Positions 8,202 through 16,803 of a stretch of 64,000 bases of DNA are shown piece after piece. A model generated the notes under the pieces. The model saw only the letters and a program-made list of their open reading frames with translations, had not been told where the DNA came from and searched no databases. Position 1 is the stretch's first letter; each line of letters opens with the position of its first letter. A program made the position numbers and the translations under genes. Source of the stretch: Xanthobacteraceae bacterium (GTDB lineage Bacteria > Pseudomonadota > Alphaproteobacteria > Rhizobiales > Xanthobacteraceae); NCBI GenBank assembly GCA_029239875.1, contig JARBUD010000023.1, positions 1-64,000 of the forward strand, in the 5' to 3' direction.

Positions 8202-9554
8202 TCAGGCCGGGTTGACCCACCTGATCGCGAATATGCTGCCGCCGCCCGCACGCGGCTCCACGCTGGCGACGGCGTGGTGGCGGGCGGCGATCTCGGCGAC
8301 GATCGCGAGCCCGAGGCCGGTGCCGGAACTCGCGGTGTTCGGGCTGCGCTGAAAGCGTTCGAAGATGGCCATGCGCTCGTCGGCCGGCACGCCCTGACCG
8401 CGATCGAGCACGCAGATCGCCGGCTCGGACGTCACCTGGACGTCTATCGGCGTTCCTGCCGGCGTATGGGCGAGCGCGTTCTCGACGAGGTTGGTGACGG
8501 CCAGCGCGATCGCCTGCGCATTTCCGCGGATCATGACCGGCCGGTTGGGCGCCGTCATTTCCATGCGGCGCCCTTCCTGCATCGCCAGCGGAGCAAGCAG
8601 CGCCACCGCGTGGCGCACCACTCGCGCAAGATCGATGTCCTCGTCCATCGCGAGCGGCTTGGCATCCAGCCTCGCCACCTGCAACAGCTGGGACACGGAC
8701 CGGCTTAGGCGCGCCGTGTCCTGGGCGAGGCTTTCCTTTGCCGGCCCCTCCGGCAGCATGTCGATGCGTGCCGTCAGCACGGCCACCGGCGTCCGCAGTT
8801 CGTGCGCGGCATCGGTGGTGAAGCGCCGCTCGACGTCATAGGCGCGCTCCAATCGCGCCAGTGCCGCATTGACCGCCTTGACGAGCGGGGTGATTTCGCG
8901 CGGCAGTCCGTGGCTCGAGATCTGCCCCTCCGCCCCTCCGGGCGTGATCGTCCGCGCCTCGTCCGCCGCTCGCGCGATTGGACTGAAGGCTCGGTTGAGC
9001 GTGTGCATCATCACGATCCACGTCACCAGCAGCAGGGGCAGCGCGAGCCACAGCATGAGCACGGCGACTTCGCGGATGATGCTGTCGAAGAGCACGTCCT
9101 CGTGCATGCTGTCCTGGCCGACGACGATGCGGAAGCCATCATAGGTCGTTGAATAGACGTACCAGGGTTCGCCGCCCTTGTGGGGTATGAGAAAGAACTC
9201 CCCCGGCCGGGCTGCCATGGCGCGCGCGGCCAGCGACGCGGCTGTCGGCGACGAGGCGGTGACGACGGTGCCGTCGCGCTCCAGCACGATGTAAAAATAG
9301 GAATCGTGGGAATGCATATAGGCGTCGGCGAGCACGACCGGCAGCGACAGCACGGGCGGTTCGACGCGGGTATCGAGATTGCGCACGATGTCTGCAGCCT
9401 GATCCTGCAAGGCTCGATCGTGCATCGAGCCGACGGTCCATAAGGAGAAGAGCATGAACACGGCCGGCGGGCCGAGCACGGCTGCCGCCAGTACTGCGAG
9501 CAGCCGTGTTGCCAAGCGACGCTTCAGTGACCACGAGCGCGAAACCACGCTCAC
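8202..9554 (-). CDS. Two-component sensor histidine kinase (QseC/TctE type)
   Basis: A 450-aa membrane kinase. One membrane segment is at about 14-40, followed by a periplasmic sensor of about 125 residues, a second segment at about 165-185, a HAMP-like linker, and the kinase core: H-box TTDAAHELRTPVA, N-box NLVENALAHTP, G1 DRGQGVP, F-box FERFQRS and G2 GTGLGLAI. GTG start, overlapping the response regulator stop by 4 bp. It presumably phosphorylates the regulator encoded just upstream. It sits next to the polysaccharide operon, which it may control (inference). The signal is unknown. Confidence 0.9.
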   Translation of the reverse strand: MSVVSRSWSLKRRLATRLLAVLAAAVLGPPAVFMLFSLWTVGSMHDRALQDQAADIVRNLDTRVEPPVLSLPVVLADAYMHSHDSYFYIVLERDGTVVTASSPTAASLAARAMAARPGEFFLIPHKGGEPWYVYSTTYDGFRIVVGQDSMHEDVLFDSIIREVAVLMLWLALPLLLVTWIVMMHTLNRAFSPIARAADEARTITPGGAEGQISSHGLPREITPLVKAVNAALARLERAYDVERRFTTDAAHELRTPVAVLTARIDMLPEGPAKESLAQDTARLSRSVSQLLQVARLDAKPLAMDEDIDLARVVRHAVALLAPLAMQEGRRMEMTAPNRPVMIRGNAQAIALAVTNLVENALAHTPAGTPIDVQVTSEPAICVLDRGQGVPADERMAIFERFQRSPNTASSGTGLGLAIVAEIAARHHAVASVEPRAGGGSIFAIRWVNPA

Positions 9555-10225
9555 GAGGCTTCTTCCAGCAGATAGCCGATACCGCGCAGCGTGTGGATTT
9601 CGGGGCTCGCGCCGGCCCCCATCAGCTTGCGGCGCAGGCGATGCAGCAACACCTCGACCGCGTTGGATTCCAGCTCGTCGTCAAAGCTATAGAGCGCGCG
9701 CTCGATGCAGTCCCGCGTGAGGACACGCCCGGAGCGCCGCATGAAGAGTTCGAGCAGCCCCAGTTCACGGCGCGAAAGCGGGAGGGGCGCCTTGGAGACG
9801 GTGACGCTGCGGTCCGCAGTGTTCAGCGCGACGTTTCCGACGACGATGTTGGCGCCGAGCGCCTGGTTCGGGCGGCGCAACAGGGCCCGCAGCCGCGCCA
9901 CCAGTTCGGCCATATGGAAAGGCTTGAGAACATAGTCGTCGCCGCCTTGCTCCAGTCCGCGGATCCGGTCGGCCAGGCTGTCCCGGGCGGTGAGGATGAG
10001 GACGGGAATGGCGAGGCCCTTGGCGCGCTGGCGCTTGAGCAGGTCGAGCCCGTCGCCATCGGGCAGCCGGAGATCGAGCACGGCTATGTCATAGCGCTCG
10101 GTCTCCAGCGCAGCCTCGGCATCGCTCACGGTCCGCACGCGATCGATGGCGAAGCCGGCGGCCTTCAGGCCGGCTTCGAGCAGGCAGGCGAGTTCGCGTT
10201 CGTCTTCCACCAGCAGCAGGCGCAT
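9551..10225 (-). CDS. OmpR/PhoB-family response regulator
   Basis: A 224-aa regulator. The receiver domain (1-115) has the acidic pair in VEDE, phospho-acceptor D51 in VLDLRLPDGDG, the LTA threonine region and K in LKPF. The C-terminal winged helix (about 130-220) has LSRRELGLLELF, RVLTRDCIE, the VEVLLHRLRRKL recognition helix and TLRGIGYLL. It is the cognate partner of the kinase that overlaps its stop codon. The class resembles TctD, QseB and PmrA. Confidence 0.93.
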   Translation of the reverse strand: MRLLLVEDERELACLLEAGLKAAGFAIDRVRTVSDAEAALETERYDIAVLDLRLPDGDGLDLLKRQRAKGLAIPVLILTARDSLADRIRGLEQGGDDYVLKPFHMAELVARLRALLRRPNQALGANIVVGNVALNTADRSVTVSKAPLPLSRRELGLLELFMRRSGRVLTRDCIERALYSFDDELESNAVEVLLHRLRRKLMGAGASPEIHTLRGIGYLLEEAS

Positions 10226-10527
10226 TGCTTTGCCCCCATCACTCCGCGGCCATCACATCTTTCCATTTCGGTTTCCACGTTATGTACCCATGGGTTGTGT
10301 CAAAGGCCGCACGTACGAGACGGTATTTTGGTGTTCAGGTCATAAGTAAAATTCACCCCGCCCAAGCTGTCCTGCGGATGCGGCGAGGACCGATCCTTGG
10401 CCGGGGCAATCTACCTCGCTGCACGATGTCATTTTTTCTATGGGGAAGCGAACGTCTTTGATCAGGCTCAAACACCCGGAGGGTCTGCTCCCGAAGATGT
10501 GAATATTGATTTCTGCGCGGGCGGGAA

Positions 10528-10545
10528 TGCGTAAGCTGTTACCGG
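10528..10545. promoter_or_regulatory. Candidate operator sharing 16 bp with the dnaA upstream palindrome
   Basis: TGCGTAAGCTGTTACCGG carries inverted half-sites GTAA/TTAC around GCTG. The 16-bp string ATGCGTAAGCTGTTAC (10527-10542) recurs exactly at 29858-29873. Both copies lie in AT-richer non-coding DNA. The identity of any binding protein is unknown. Confidence 0.35.
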
Positions 10546-10590
10546 AGTATATTATACGGGGTACCAGTAGAATTTGTGGGCGTGCATACA

Positions 10591-10610
10591 AGGTAACTCT
10601 TTAGTTGCCT
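10591..10610. promoter_or_regulatory. Inverted repeat, candidate operator
   Basis: AGGTAACT-CTTT-AGTTGCCT is an inverted repeat with 8-bp arms and one mismatch. It lies in non-coding DNA between the GGDEF/EAL gene and the two-component operon. It could be a regulator site; no function is established. Confidence 0.25.
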
Positions 10611-10702
10611 GGGGCGCCGTTCCGCCAATGTCTCCAATCCAGCGCGCTGGATAGAAAGCTCATTCGCTCGCTGTCGGATGGAAGCCGGAATGCGGCGGCG
10701 CC

Positions 10703-12946
10703 CTAGCGCGCGAGGGGGATCGCCTCGAAGATCTCCGCCGCGTCGACCGGGCGGTGGAAATAGAAGCCCTGGAATAGCGTGGCGCCGAGTTCCTTCAGCC
10801 GGACGAGCTGCGCCTCCTCCTCGACCCCCTCGATCACCAGCTCCAGCCCCAGCGAATGGGCGATGGAGACCGCGGCGCGGATCTGCGCCTCGTCGATCGG
10901 GTCGTGCAGCAGGTCGCGGGTAACGGTCCAGTCGATCTTGATGCCGTCGACCGGGAGCTGCTTGAGGGCCTCGAAGGAATTGTAGCCATTGCCGAAGTCG
11001 TCGAGCGAGACATGCACGCCGAGCTCGCGCATCTCGGCGAGGAAGGCGGAGACCTGCGGGGCGTCGTAGATCTCGTCCGTCTCGGTGATCTCGATGCGCA
11101 GCGCCCGCTCGACGCCGGGATTGGTGCGCACGAGGTCGAGCAGCCGGCTCTGGAATGCGATGTTGGCGAGCGTGTGCACGCCGAGATTCATCGACACGTA
11201 CTGGTCATCGCCGGCGGCGATGAGCTGCATCGCGTAGCCCACGCACTGGCGGCAGACCCAGCTGTCGATGCGGCCCATCAGCCCGAGCCGGCGCGCCGCC
11301 GGCAGGAACTGGGCCGGGCTGCAATAGGCGTTGTCCTCGTTGCGCAGGCGGATTAGCGCCTCGTAGCCGAGGATGCGGCGCCTCTCGTCGACGATCGCCT
11401 GCAGATGCAGCGTGAAGCGGTTCAGCTCCAGGCCGAGCCGGATGCGCTCGGCCCAGCCGAGCCGCTGCTGCGTCGTGCTCACCTTGGGGTCGCCCAGATC
11501 GTAGATCTGCACGCGGTCGCGCCCCGCCTCCTTTGCGACCCGGCAGGCGGTGTCGGCGGCGGCGAGCAGGCTGGCGGCGCTGTGCCGGTCCGGCTGGGCG
11601 AGGCTCAGTCCGACGCTGACCGTCAGCGAGAAGCGATGCCCGCCGACCCGGAAGACATGGCTGTGGGTGGCGGCGTGGAGCCGATGCGCGATGCTCATCA
11701 CCTCGTTCTCGTCGAGTTCGGTGAGCACCATGGCGAACTCGTCGGCGCCGATCCGCGCCAGCATGTCGTCGCCGCGCAGCTGGCAGCGCAGGAAGCGGCC
11801 GACCTCGCGCAGCAGGTCGTCGGCCGCGGCATGGCCGACGGCGTCGTTGATGCCCTTGAAATGGTCGATGTCGATGACGCCGACCCAGAGATTGCCTGTC
11901 TCGCCGTCGCGCAGCAGCTGGTCGAGCCGCTCCTCCAGCGCGAAGCGGTTGGGCAGGCCGGTCAGCATGTCGTTGCGGGCCTGCTGGGCGATCAGGCGGG
12001 CGAAGTCCGCCAGCGCCTCGGTGTGCTGGCGCAGCTGCTCGCGCATGGCGATGAGCTCGGCCTCGCGCTTCTTCTGCGTGGTCAGGTCGGTCCAGATGCC
12101 CACCGTGCCGCCATTCGGCAGCCGGCGATGGCTGGCGAGGATCCAGCCGCCGTCGCGCAGCGCGATCTCGACCGGCTGCTGCGCCGACCGGGCGAGCCGC
12201 TCGCGGATCGCGCCGTCGCCAGGGCCGCGGGCGAAGAAGCCTTTCGCCTCCGCCCCATCCAGCACGTCCGACAGACGCTGGCCCGCCTCGAGGGCGAGGT
12301 CGGCGCCGGCGAAGATCCGCCGCATGCCGCTGTTGACGAGTTCGATCCGATCCTCGGCATCGAGGACGATGAGGCCGGCGGGAACGCCGTCTATGGCGTC
12401 GTCCAGCCGGGCCTCGGCGGCCTTCAGCGCGGAGACGTCGCTCCAGGTCGACACGGTCCAGCCGTCGGAGGTGCGCCGCTCGCGCGCCTGCACCCAGCCG
12501 CCATTCTCCAGCGGGATCATGAAGGGCTCCCCATCGGCCTCGGCGTGGCGCTGCAGCCTTCGCGCGACATATTGTTCGGGATCGGGCGCCCAGCGCCATT
12601 CGCCGCTGGGTACGGAGGCGAGCGCATAGAAGGTGAGGCCCTGCAGATCGCCGAGCGGCTCAAGAAAGGGGAAGAGTTCGAGGAAGCGCCGGTTGTGGAA
12701 GACGAGGCGGTCCTGGTCGTCGAACACCGCGAAGCCGTCGCGCATGATGTCGAGCAGCCCGGCGAAGTTGCAGTCGCCAAGTCTCGCTCCGGTCCGCCCT
12801 GCCGACTTGGGGCAGGGACCGGACATGTTCGACCGTCCAGCGTTCACCATTCCGAATGGTCCATTCCATCCGGCTTCCGCTTCCGCGCCCGCACGGCGGT
12901 CACAGGATCGCGTTTCGCCCCACCGCTTTCCGAGGAATGCGGACAT
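10703..12946 (-). CDS. PAS-PAS-GGDEF-EAL cyclic-di-GMP protein
   Basis: A 747-aa soluble protein. Two PAS-like domains (about 60-175 and 180-295) precede a GGDEF domain (about 330-490) and an EAL domain (about 500-745). The GGDEF signature is changed to GADEF (in RIGADEFAM), so cyclase activity is uncertain. EAL residues look largely intact: YEALIR, the N of SMNLG, EITETDE, LDDFGNGYNSF, KID and a late QGFYF, although the usual IEGVET reads IEGVEEE. It is therefore more probably a phosphodiesterase, or a bifunctional sensor, than a cyclase. No membrane segments. The next in-frame ATG is at 12850. It may link c-di-GMP to the nearby polysaccharide genes (inference). Confidence 0.88.
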   Translation of the reverse strand: MSAFLGKRWGETRSCDRRAGAEAEAGWNGPFGMVNAGRSNMSGPCPKSAGRTGARLGDCNFAGLLDIMRDGFAVFDDQDRLVFHNRRFLELFPFLEPLGDLQGLTFYALASVPSGEWRWAPDPEQYVARRLQRHAEADGEPFMIPLENGGWVQARERRTSDGWTVSTWSDVSALKAAEARLDDAIDGVPAGLIVLDAEDRIELVNSGMRRIFAGADLALEAGQRLSDVLDGAEAKGFFARGPGDGAIRERLARSAQQPVEIALRDGGWILASHRRLPNGGTVGIWTDLTTQKKREAELIAMREQLRQHTEALADFARLIAQQARNDMLTGLPNRFALEERLDQLLRDGETGNLWVGVIDIDHFKGINDAVGHAAADDLLREVGRFLRCQLRGDDMLARIGADEFAMVLTELDENEVMSIAHRLHAATHSHVFRVGGHRFSLTVSVGLSLAQPDRHSAASLLAAADTACRVAKEAGRDRVQIYDLGDPKVSTTQQRLGWAERIRLGLELNRFTLHLQAIVDERRRILGYEALIRLRNEDNAYCSPAQFLPAARRLGLMGRIDSWVCRQCVGYAMQLIAAGDDQYVSMNLGVHTLANIAFQSRLLDLVRTNPGVERALRIEITETDEIYDAPQVSAFLAEMRELGVHVSLDDFGNGYNSFEALKQLPVDGIKIDWTVTRDLLHDPIDEAQIRAAVSIAHSLGLELVIEGVEEEAQLVRLKELGATLFQGFYFHRPVDAAEIFEAIPLAR

Positions 12947-13056
12947 TCCGGCAATAGAATACTATTTCAGGGCCCGTGCAACCAAGCGGGGGCGACATTT
13001 CCCGTTGCCGGCCGTGGTTTGTCCTGAAAAGGTAAACCAACGATGCGGAGGTGATC

Positions 13057-13212
13057 ATGGCTGCTGGTTCGACCGGGCTCGGGACCACGGGCCGCTGGAT
13101 CGCGGCGATCGGGGTCGTGGCGCTGCTAGGTGCGGCGATCAGCCTGTGGGCGCGTCACGGTGCCGCCGTTTTCTTCGACATGGTAGCGGCTGGAATTGCC
13201 TATTGTTTCTGA
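13057..13212 (+). CDS. Small single-span membrane protein
   Basis: A 51-aa frame starting at ATG 13057 with a strong GGAGGTG site 5 bases upstream. It has one hydrophobic helix (about residues 13-31, IAAIGVVALLGAAIS) and ends in FFDMVAAGIAYCF. The frame ends 66 bp before the SCO1-type gene on the same strand, so the two probably form an operon. I know no name for the product. The strong ribosome site and membrane helix support a real gene; a role near copper or oxidase assembly is only a guess from position. Confidence 0.6.
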   Translation: MAAGSTGLGTTGRWIAAIGVVALLGAAISLWARHGAAVFFDMVAAGIAYCF

Positions 13213-13278
13213 CCGCGAACGGGTGCGCCGGCAGGGCGCGTCCCGCTTTCGCGGCCGTCAACACGCATCCCGGTCGCC

Positions 13279-13869
13279 ATGTCCAATCGCCGTATCCTTC
13301 TCTTGCTGGCCGCCTTCGTCGTCGGCGCCGTCGTCATCGTCGCCGGCGCGCTGGCGCTGCGGCCGCAAGCCCCGACCACGGTTTCCGGCCAGATCGCCAT
13401 CGGCGGTCCCTTCGAGCTTGTCGACCAGGACGGGCAGAAGGTCACCCAGGAGAGCTTCGTCGGCGAGCCGACGCTCGTCTTCTTCGGCTTCACCCATTGT
13501 CCGGACATCTGCCCGACCACGCTGTTCGAGATGTCCCAGCTCTTCGAGGCGATGGGGCCGGACGCGAGCAAGGTGACCGGGCTGTTCATCACCGTCGATC
13601 CCGAGCGCGACACGCCGGAGGCGATGAAGTCCTATCTCGGCAGCTTCCACCCTAGCATCCAGGCCCTGACCGGTACGCCCGAGCAGGTCGCCGCCGTCAT
13701 CAAGGCCTACCGTGCCTACGCCAAGAAGGTGCCGACGCAGGACGGCGACTACACGATGGACCACACCGCCATCGTCTATCTGATGGGCAAGGACGGCGCC
13801 TTCATCGCCCCGTTCAACCTGAAGCGGCCGCCCGCCGAGGCCGCCGCCGAGCTGCGCCGCTACCTCTAG
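13279..13869 (+). CDS. SCO1/SenC-type copper chaperone
   Basis: A 196-aa protein with an N-terminal membrane anchor (residues 5-27) and a periplasmic thioredoxin-like domain. The copper ligands are present: the CPDIC cysteines (in HCPDICPTT) and a distal histidine in MDHTAIVYL. The VDPERDTPEAMKSYL segment is typical of the family. SCO proteins deliver copper to the CuA site of cytochrome c oxidase or act as thiol reductants. The oxidase operon is about 21 kb away (34417 onward). The last 56 bp overlap the 3' end of the converging glycosyltransferase gene. Confidence 0.9.
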   Translation: MSNRRILLLLAAFVVGAVVIVAGALALRPQAPTTVSGQIAIGGPFELVDQDGQKVTQESFVGEPTLVFFGFTHCPDICPTTLFEMSQLFEAMGPDASKVTGLFITVDPERDTPEAMKSYLGSFHPSIQALTGTPEQVAAVIKAYRAYAKKVPTQDGDYTMDHTAIVYLMGKDGAFIAPFNLKRPPAEAAAELRRYL

Positions 13870-15745
13870 CGGGCAGCCGGATGATGCGCGGGCGACGGTG
13901 CGAGGTGCGCGCCAGCCCGTGATCGGTCTTCTCCCAGCGATAGGGCGCGATCACCAGGTGGAACAGCGCCCGCCAGGCGGCGGCTGACATCATCAGCCAG
14001 TAGACTGGCACGAGCGGCAGCACCCGCCATAGGCCGGGCACGCGTCGCCGCCGCATGCCGAGGGCGATGGCGACCATGGCGCTGGCATAGCCGAGCACGA
14101 GCACGCAGAGGCTGATCCAGTCGAGGACGAGCGTGCCGAGCGACGGGGCGCTCGCGGGCTGCGTCCACAGATCCAGCAGCACGCCGAGGACGAGGAATGG
14201 ATTGATCAGCGCGGCGGCGACCCCGCTGCCGAGCAGGAAGACCAGCGCGAGTGCTCCGGTCAGTCCGGCTCCCCGCGCCAGCTTCCGCGGGCGGCGGGCA
14301 TGGACTAGCAGGGTCTGCATCCACCCCTTGTACCAGCGGGTGCGCTGGCGCATCCACGCGCCGAAGCGGCGGGGCGCCTCCTCGTCGGTGGTCGAGGCGA
14401 TGACGGCGGTCTGCCAGCCCGACGCCGCGAGGCGCACGCCGAGGTCGGCATCCTCGGTCACGTTGTACGGGTCCCAGGCGCCGACGCCCTCCAGCGCGTC
14501 GCGCCGGAAATGGTTCGATGTGCCGCCGAGCGGCAAGGGCAGGCGGCAGGTGGCGAGCATCGGCAGGACGACGTCGAAATAGCCGGCATATTCCGCCGCG
14601 AACTGGCGGGTGATCCAGCCATCGGCGAGATTGTCGATGGCAAGCCGCGCCTGGACGCAGCCGAGCCTCTCGCTGCCGGATGCGGCGAAGACGGTGCAGA
14701 CCTCGCGCAATTGCAGCGGGTCGGGAATGTCCTCGGCGTCGTAGACGCCGACATAGGTACCGCGCGCGAAGGGGAGGGCGGCGTTCATCGCCTTGGGCTT
14801 GGTGCGCGGGCCGAGAGCGGGCGCGACGATCACCTCGAAGCCAGGCCGGTCCGCACGAATCGCCAGCGCCGCCGCGGTCTCCGCGTCGTCGGGCTCGACC
14901 ACCAGCAGGATCTGCAGCTTCTCGCGTGGATAGTCGAGCGCATCGAGCGCGTCGACGAGCTGAGGAACCACCCGCGCCTCGCGGTAGAGCGGCACGATGA
15001 GGCTGTACAGCGGCAGCGCGGCGTCGCGGCGCATGGGCGGCGGCGCGGGCTGCGGGGGCAGGCTGCAGGCGGTGAATTTCAGCAACGCGCCGCCGAGCAG
15101 CAGAAGGCTGAGCAGGGGCACCGACAGCCAGATGCCGATCGCGGACATCTGGCCAAGCGGCGTGAACAGCGCCACCACCGCCATCACGAGAACGGCGAAG
15201 ACGTAGCGGGACTCCCGTAACGTCCCTGCGCTCAGCTCCGGATGGCGGCGCTTCAGCTCGTTGGCCGCGCGCCAGCCGAGCTGCCCGGCGAAACTCCGCT
15301 GCACATAGGCGGTGAGCCGCTCCGGTGTGGTCAGGCGCAGCTGGCCGCGCAGCTCGGGGCGCCGGGCGAGGGTGTCGGCGAGCCGTCGCAGCCTAAGCCC
15401 GCGCGCCGCCAGGACGACGCACCCGTCGCCGCAGCGCATCAGGCCGGATTTCAGCAGCGCGGCGATGCTGTCCGGGTGTAGGCGCGATGGCGCAACCGCG
15501 TCCAGCGGCTCGAACGGCACGTCGAGCTCGCGCGCCGCCCCTCCCGCGAGCACGTCGGCCGAGGCATGGCCGGCCGCGAGCACCACCTCGTCCACGCCGA
15601 CCCCCAGCCGGCGCGCGCGGCGCAGCGCGTAGAACCTGTCGGCGGTGGAAAGCCGATCGGCGACGCCCGCCGCCTCGACCGGCAGGTCAAGGCTCGCCGC
15701 AGCCGTACCCCATTCCGGCTCCGTCCCGCCCGCCTGTGGCGTCAT
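13814..15745 (-). CDS. Membrane GT2 glycosyltransferase with N-terminal MshEN-like region
   Basis: A 643-aa protein. The N-terminal 150 residues resemble the MshEN / GspE-N fold seen before some rhizobial glycosyltransferases. Membrane segments at about 190-240 are followed by a GT2 domain (IVPLYREARVVPQL, VVEPDD, YDAEDIPDP, a TEDADLG base motif and QRTRWYKGW as the QxxRW motif). Three or more C-terminal membrane segments follow. It probably makes or decorates a surface polysaccharide. ATG 15745 has GAGGGGG about 7 bases upstream; a TTG at 15775 would add 10 residues. Its 3' end converges on and overlaps sco1. Confidence 0.85.
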   Translation of the reverse strand: MTPQAGGTEPEWGTAAASLDLPVEAAGVADRLSTADRFYALRRARRLGVGVDEVVLAAGHASADVLAGGAARELDVPFEPLDAVAPSRLHPDSIAALLKSGLMRCGDGCVVLAARGLRLRRLADTLARRPELRGQLRLTTPERLTAYVQRSFAGQLGWRAANELKRRHPELSAGTLRESRYVFAVLVMAVVALFTPLGQMSAIGIWLSVPLLSLLLLGGALLKFTACSLPPQPAPPPMRRDAALPLYSLIVPLYREARVVPQLVDALDALDYPREKLQILLVVEPDDAETAAALAIRADRPGFEVIVAPALGPRTKPKAMNAALPFARGTYVGVYDAEDIPDPLQLREVCTVFAASGSERLGCVQARLAIDNLADGWITRQFAAEYAGYFDVVLPMLATCRLPLPLGGTSNHFRRDALEGVGAWDPYNVTEDADLGVRLAASGWQTAVIASTTDEEAPRRFGAWMRQRTRWYKGWMQTLLVHARRPRKLARGAGLTGALALVFLLGSGVAAALINPFLVLGVLLDLWTQPASAPSLGTLVLDWISLCVLVLGYASAMVAIALGMRRRRVPGLWRVLPLVPVYWLMMSAAAWRALFHLVIAPYRWEKTDHGLARTSHRRPRIIRLPARGSGAARRRPRRAAASG

Positions 15746-15826
15746 GCGGCGGCCCCCTCGCCTAGCCAGCACCAAGACGGTAGAAGAGCGCTGCGCGGCG
15801 GATGCCGAACCAAGCGCGAGGCCAGT

Positions 15827-16744
15827 GTGCGGTATTTTGTTCCGGTAGTTAAGTCCCTGGCGGCGAAATGGCTGGCCGCCGGCCTGCTCGCGGCGGCGCT
15901 GTCATCCTCCGTCGCCGGCGTGGCCTCGGCGCAGACCGCGGCCCAGCCCGGCGCTACGTCCGGCAAGGACGTGCCGGCGGTGGCGGTGCCGGGCTTCTGG
16001 GACCCCAAGCGCCGGCCGGAGCGGCCCGACGTCACCCGCCTGCCGACGCAGATACGCTTCGTGACGACGGACGACTATCCCCCCTTCAGCTTCCGCGGCG
16101 AGGACGGCCGGCCGGTGGGCTTCAACGTCGACGTTGCCCGCGCCATCTGCACCGAGCTCGCCATCCGCTGCACGCTGGAGGTGATGCCTTTCGACGCGCT
16201 GGTCGAGGCGCTGGAGACCGGCAAGGCGGATGCTGCCATCGCCGGCCTTGCCATCACCCCGGCGAGCCGGGAGAAGCTCGATTTCACCGACCGCTATTTC
16301 CGCTCGCCGGCGCGCTTCGTCGCCCGGCGAGGCGACGCGGCAACGCAGGTCACGCCGGACGTGCTTGCCTCCAAGTCGGTCGGCGTTGTGGCGGACACGT
16401 CGCACGAGGCCTATCTGCGCGACTTCTTCGGCGAGATCGCCATCAAGCCCTATGCCGATTCCGAGACGGTGCGCGCCGCGCTGCAGAAGGGCGACGTCGA
16501 CCTCATCTTCGGCGACGGCGTGCAGCTGGCGCTCTGGCTCAACGGCACCGCCTCCAACAATTGCTGCGCCTTCGTCGGCGGTCCCTTCACCGAGAGCCTC
16601 TATTTCGGCGAGGGCATGGGCATCGCGGTGAAGCGCGGCAACGAGGCGCTGCGCCAGTCGCTCAATTATGCGCTGGCCCAGCTATGGGAGGAGGGGGTCT
16701 ATACCGACCTCTATCTGCGCTGGTTCCCGATCAGCGTTTATTGA
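15827..16744 (+). CDS. Periplasmic amino-acid-type solute-binding protein
   Basis: A 305-aa protein with a signal peptide ending near SVAGVASAQ. The mature domain is SBP_bac_3: IRFVTTDDYPPFSFRGEDG, VGFNVDVARAICTEL, DAAIAGLAITPASREKLDFT and a C-terminal LWEEGVYTDLYLRWF. Such proteins bind polar amino acids or related compounds for ABC importers. No permease or ATPase is adjacent, so it is an orphan here. The GTG start at 15827 has GAGG 5 bases upstream; longer in-frame starts lie over the divergent gene and are unlikely. Confidence 0.85.
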   Translation: MRYFVPVVKSLAAKWLAAGLLAAALSSSVAGVASAQTAAQPGATSGKDVPAVAVPGFWDPKRRPERPDVTRLPTQIRFVTTDDYPPFSFRGEDGRPVGFNVDVARAICTELAIRCTLEVMPFDALVEALETGKADAAIAGLAITPASREKLDFTDRYFRSPARFVARRGDAATQVTPDVLASKSVGVVADTSHEAYLRDFFGEIAIKPYADSETVRAALQKGDVDLIFGDGVQLALWLNGTASNNCCAFVGGPFTESLYFGEGMGIAVKRGNEALRQSLNYALAQLWEEGVYTDLYLRWFPISVY

Positions 16745-16803
16745 GCGCCTAGCGTATGGCGGCGTTGTTTTGTAGCCTCCCAGAGGTAAGCAGGGAGGGT
16801 CAA

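Larger units (their letters stand above)
10226..10702. other. AT-richer intergenic region with palindromes
   Basis: This 477-bp gap lies upstream of the response regulator and downstream of the GGDEF/EAL gene. No gene is seen. It contains a GTAA-N4-TTAC motif shared with the dnaA upstream region (10528-10545), a GTATATTATAC palindrome just after it, an imperfect 8-bp-arm inverted repeat (10591-10610), and a near-FNR box (TTGAT-CAGG-CTCAA, 10458-10471, one mismatch). It is likely the promoter region of the two-component operon. Confidence 0.4.

Noticed and set aside
10458-10471. FNR-like box TTGAT-CAGG-CTCAA
   Set aside because: One defined position is wrong and no oxygen-related gene is adjacent, so chance is likely.
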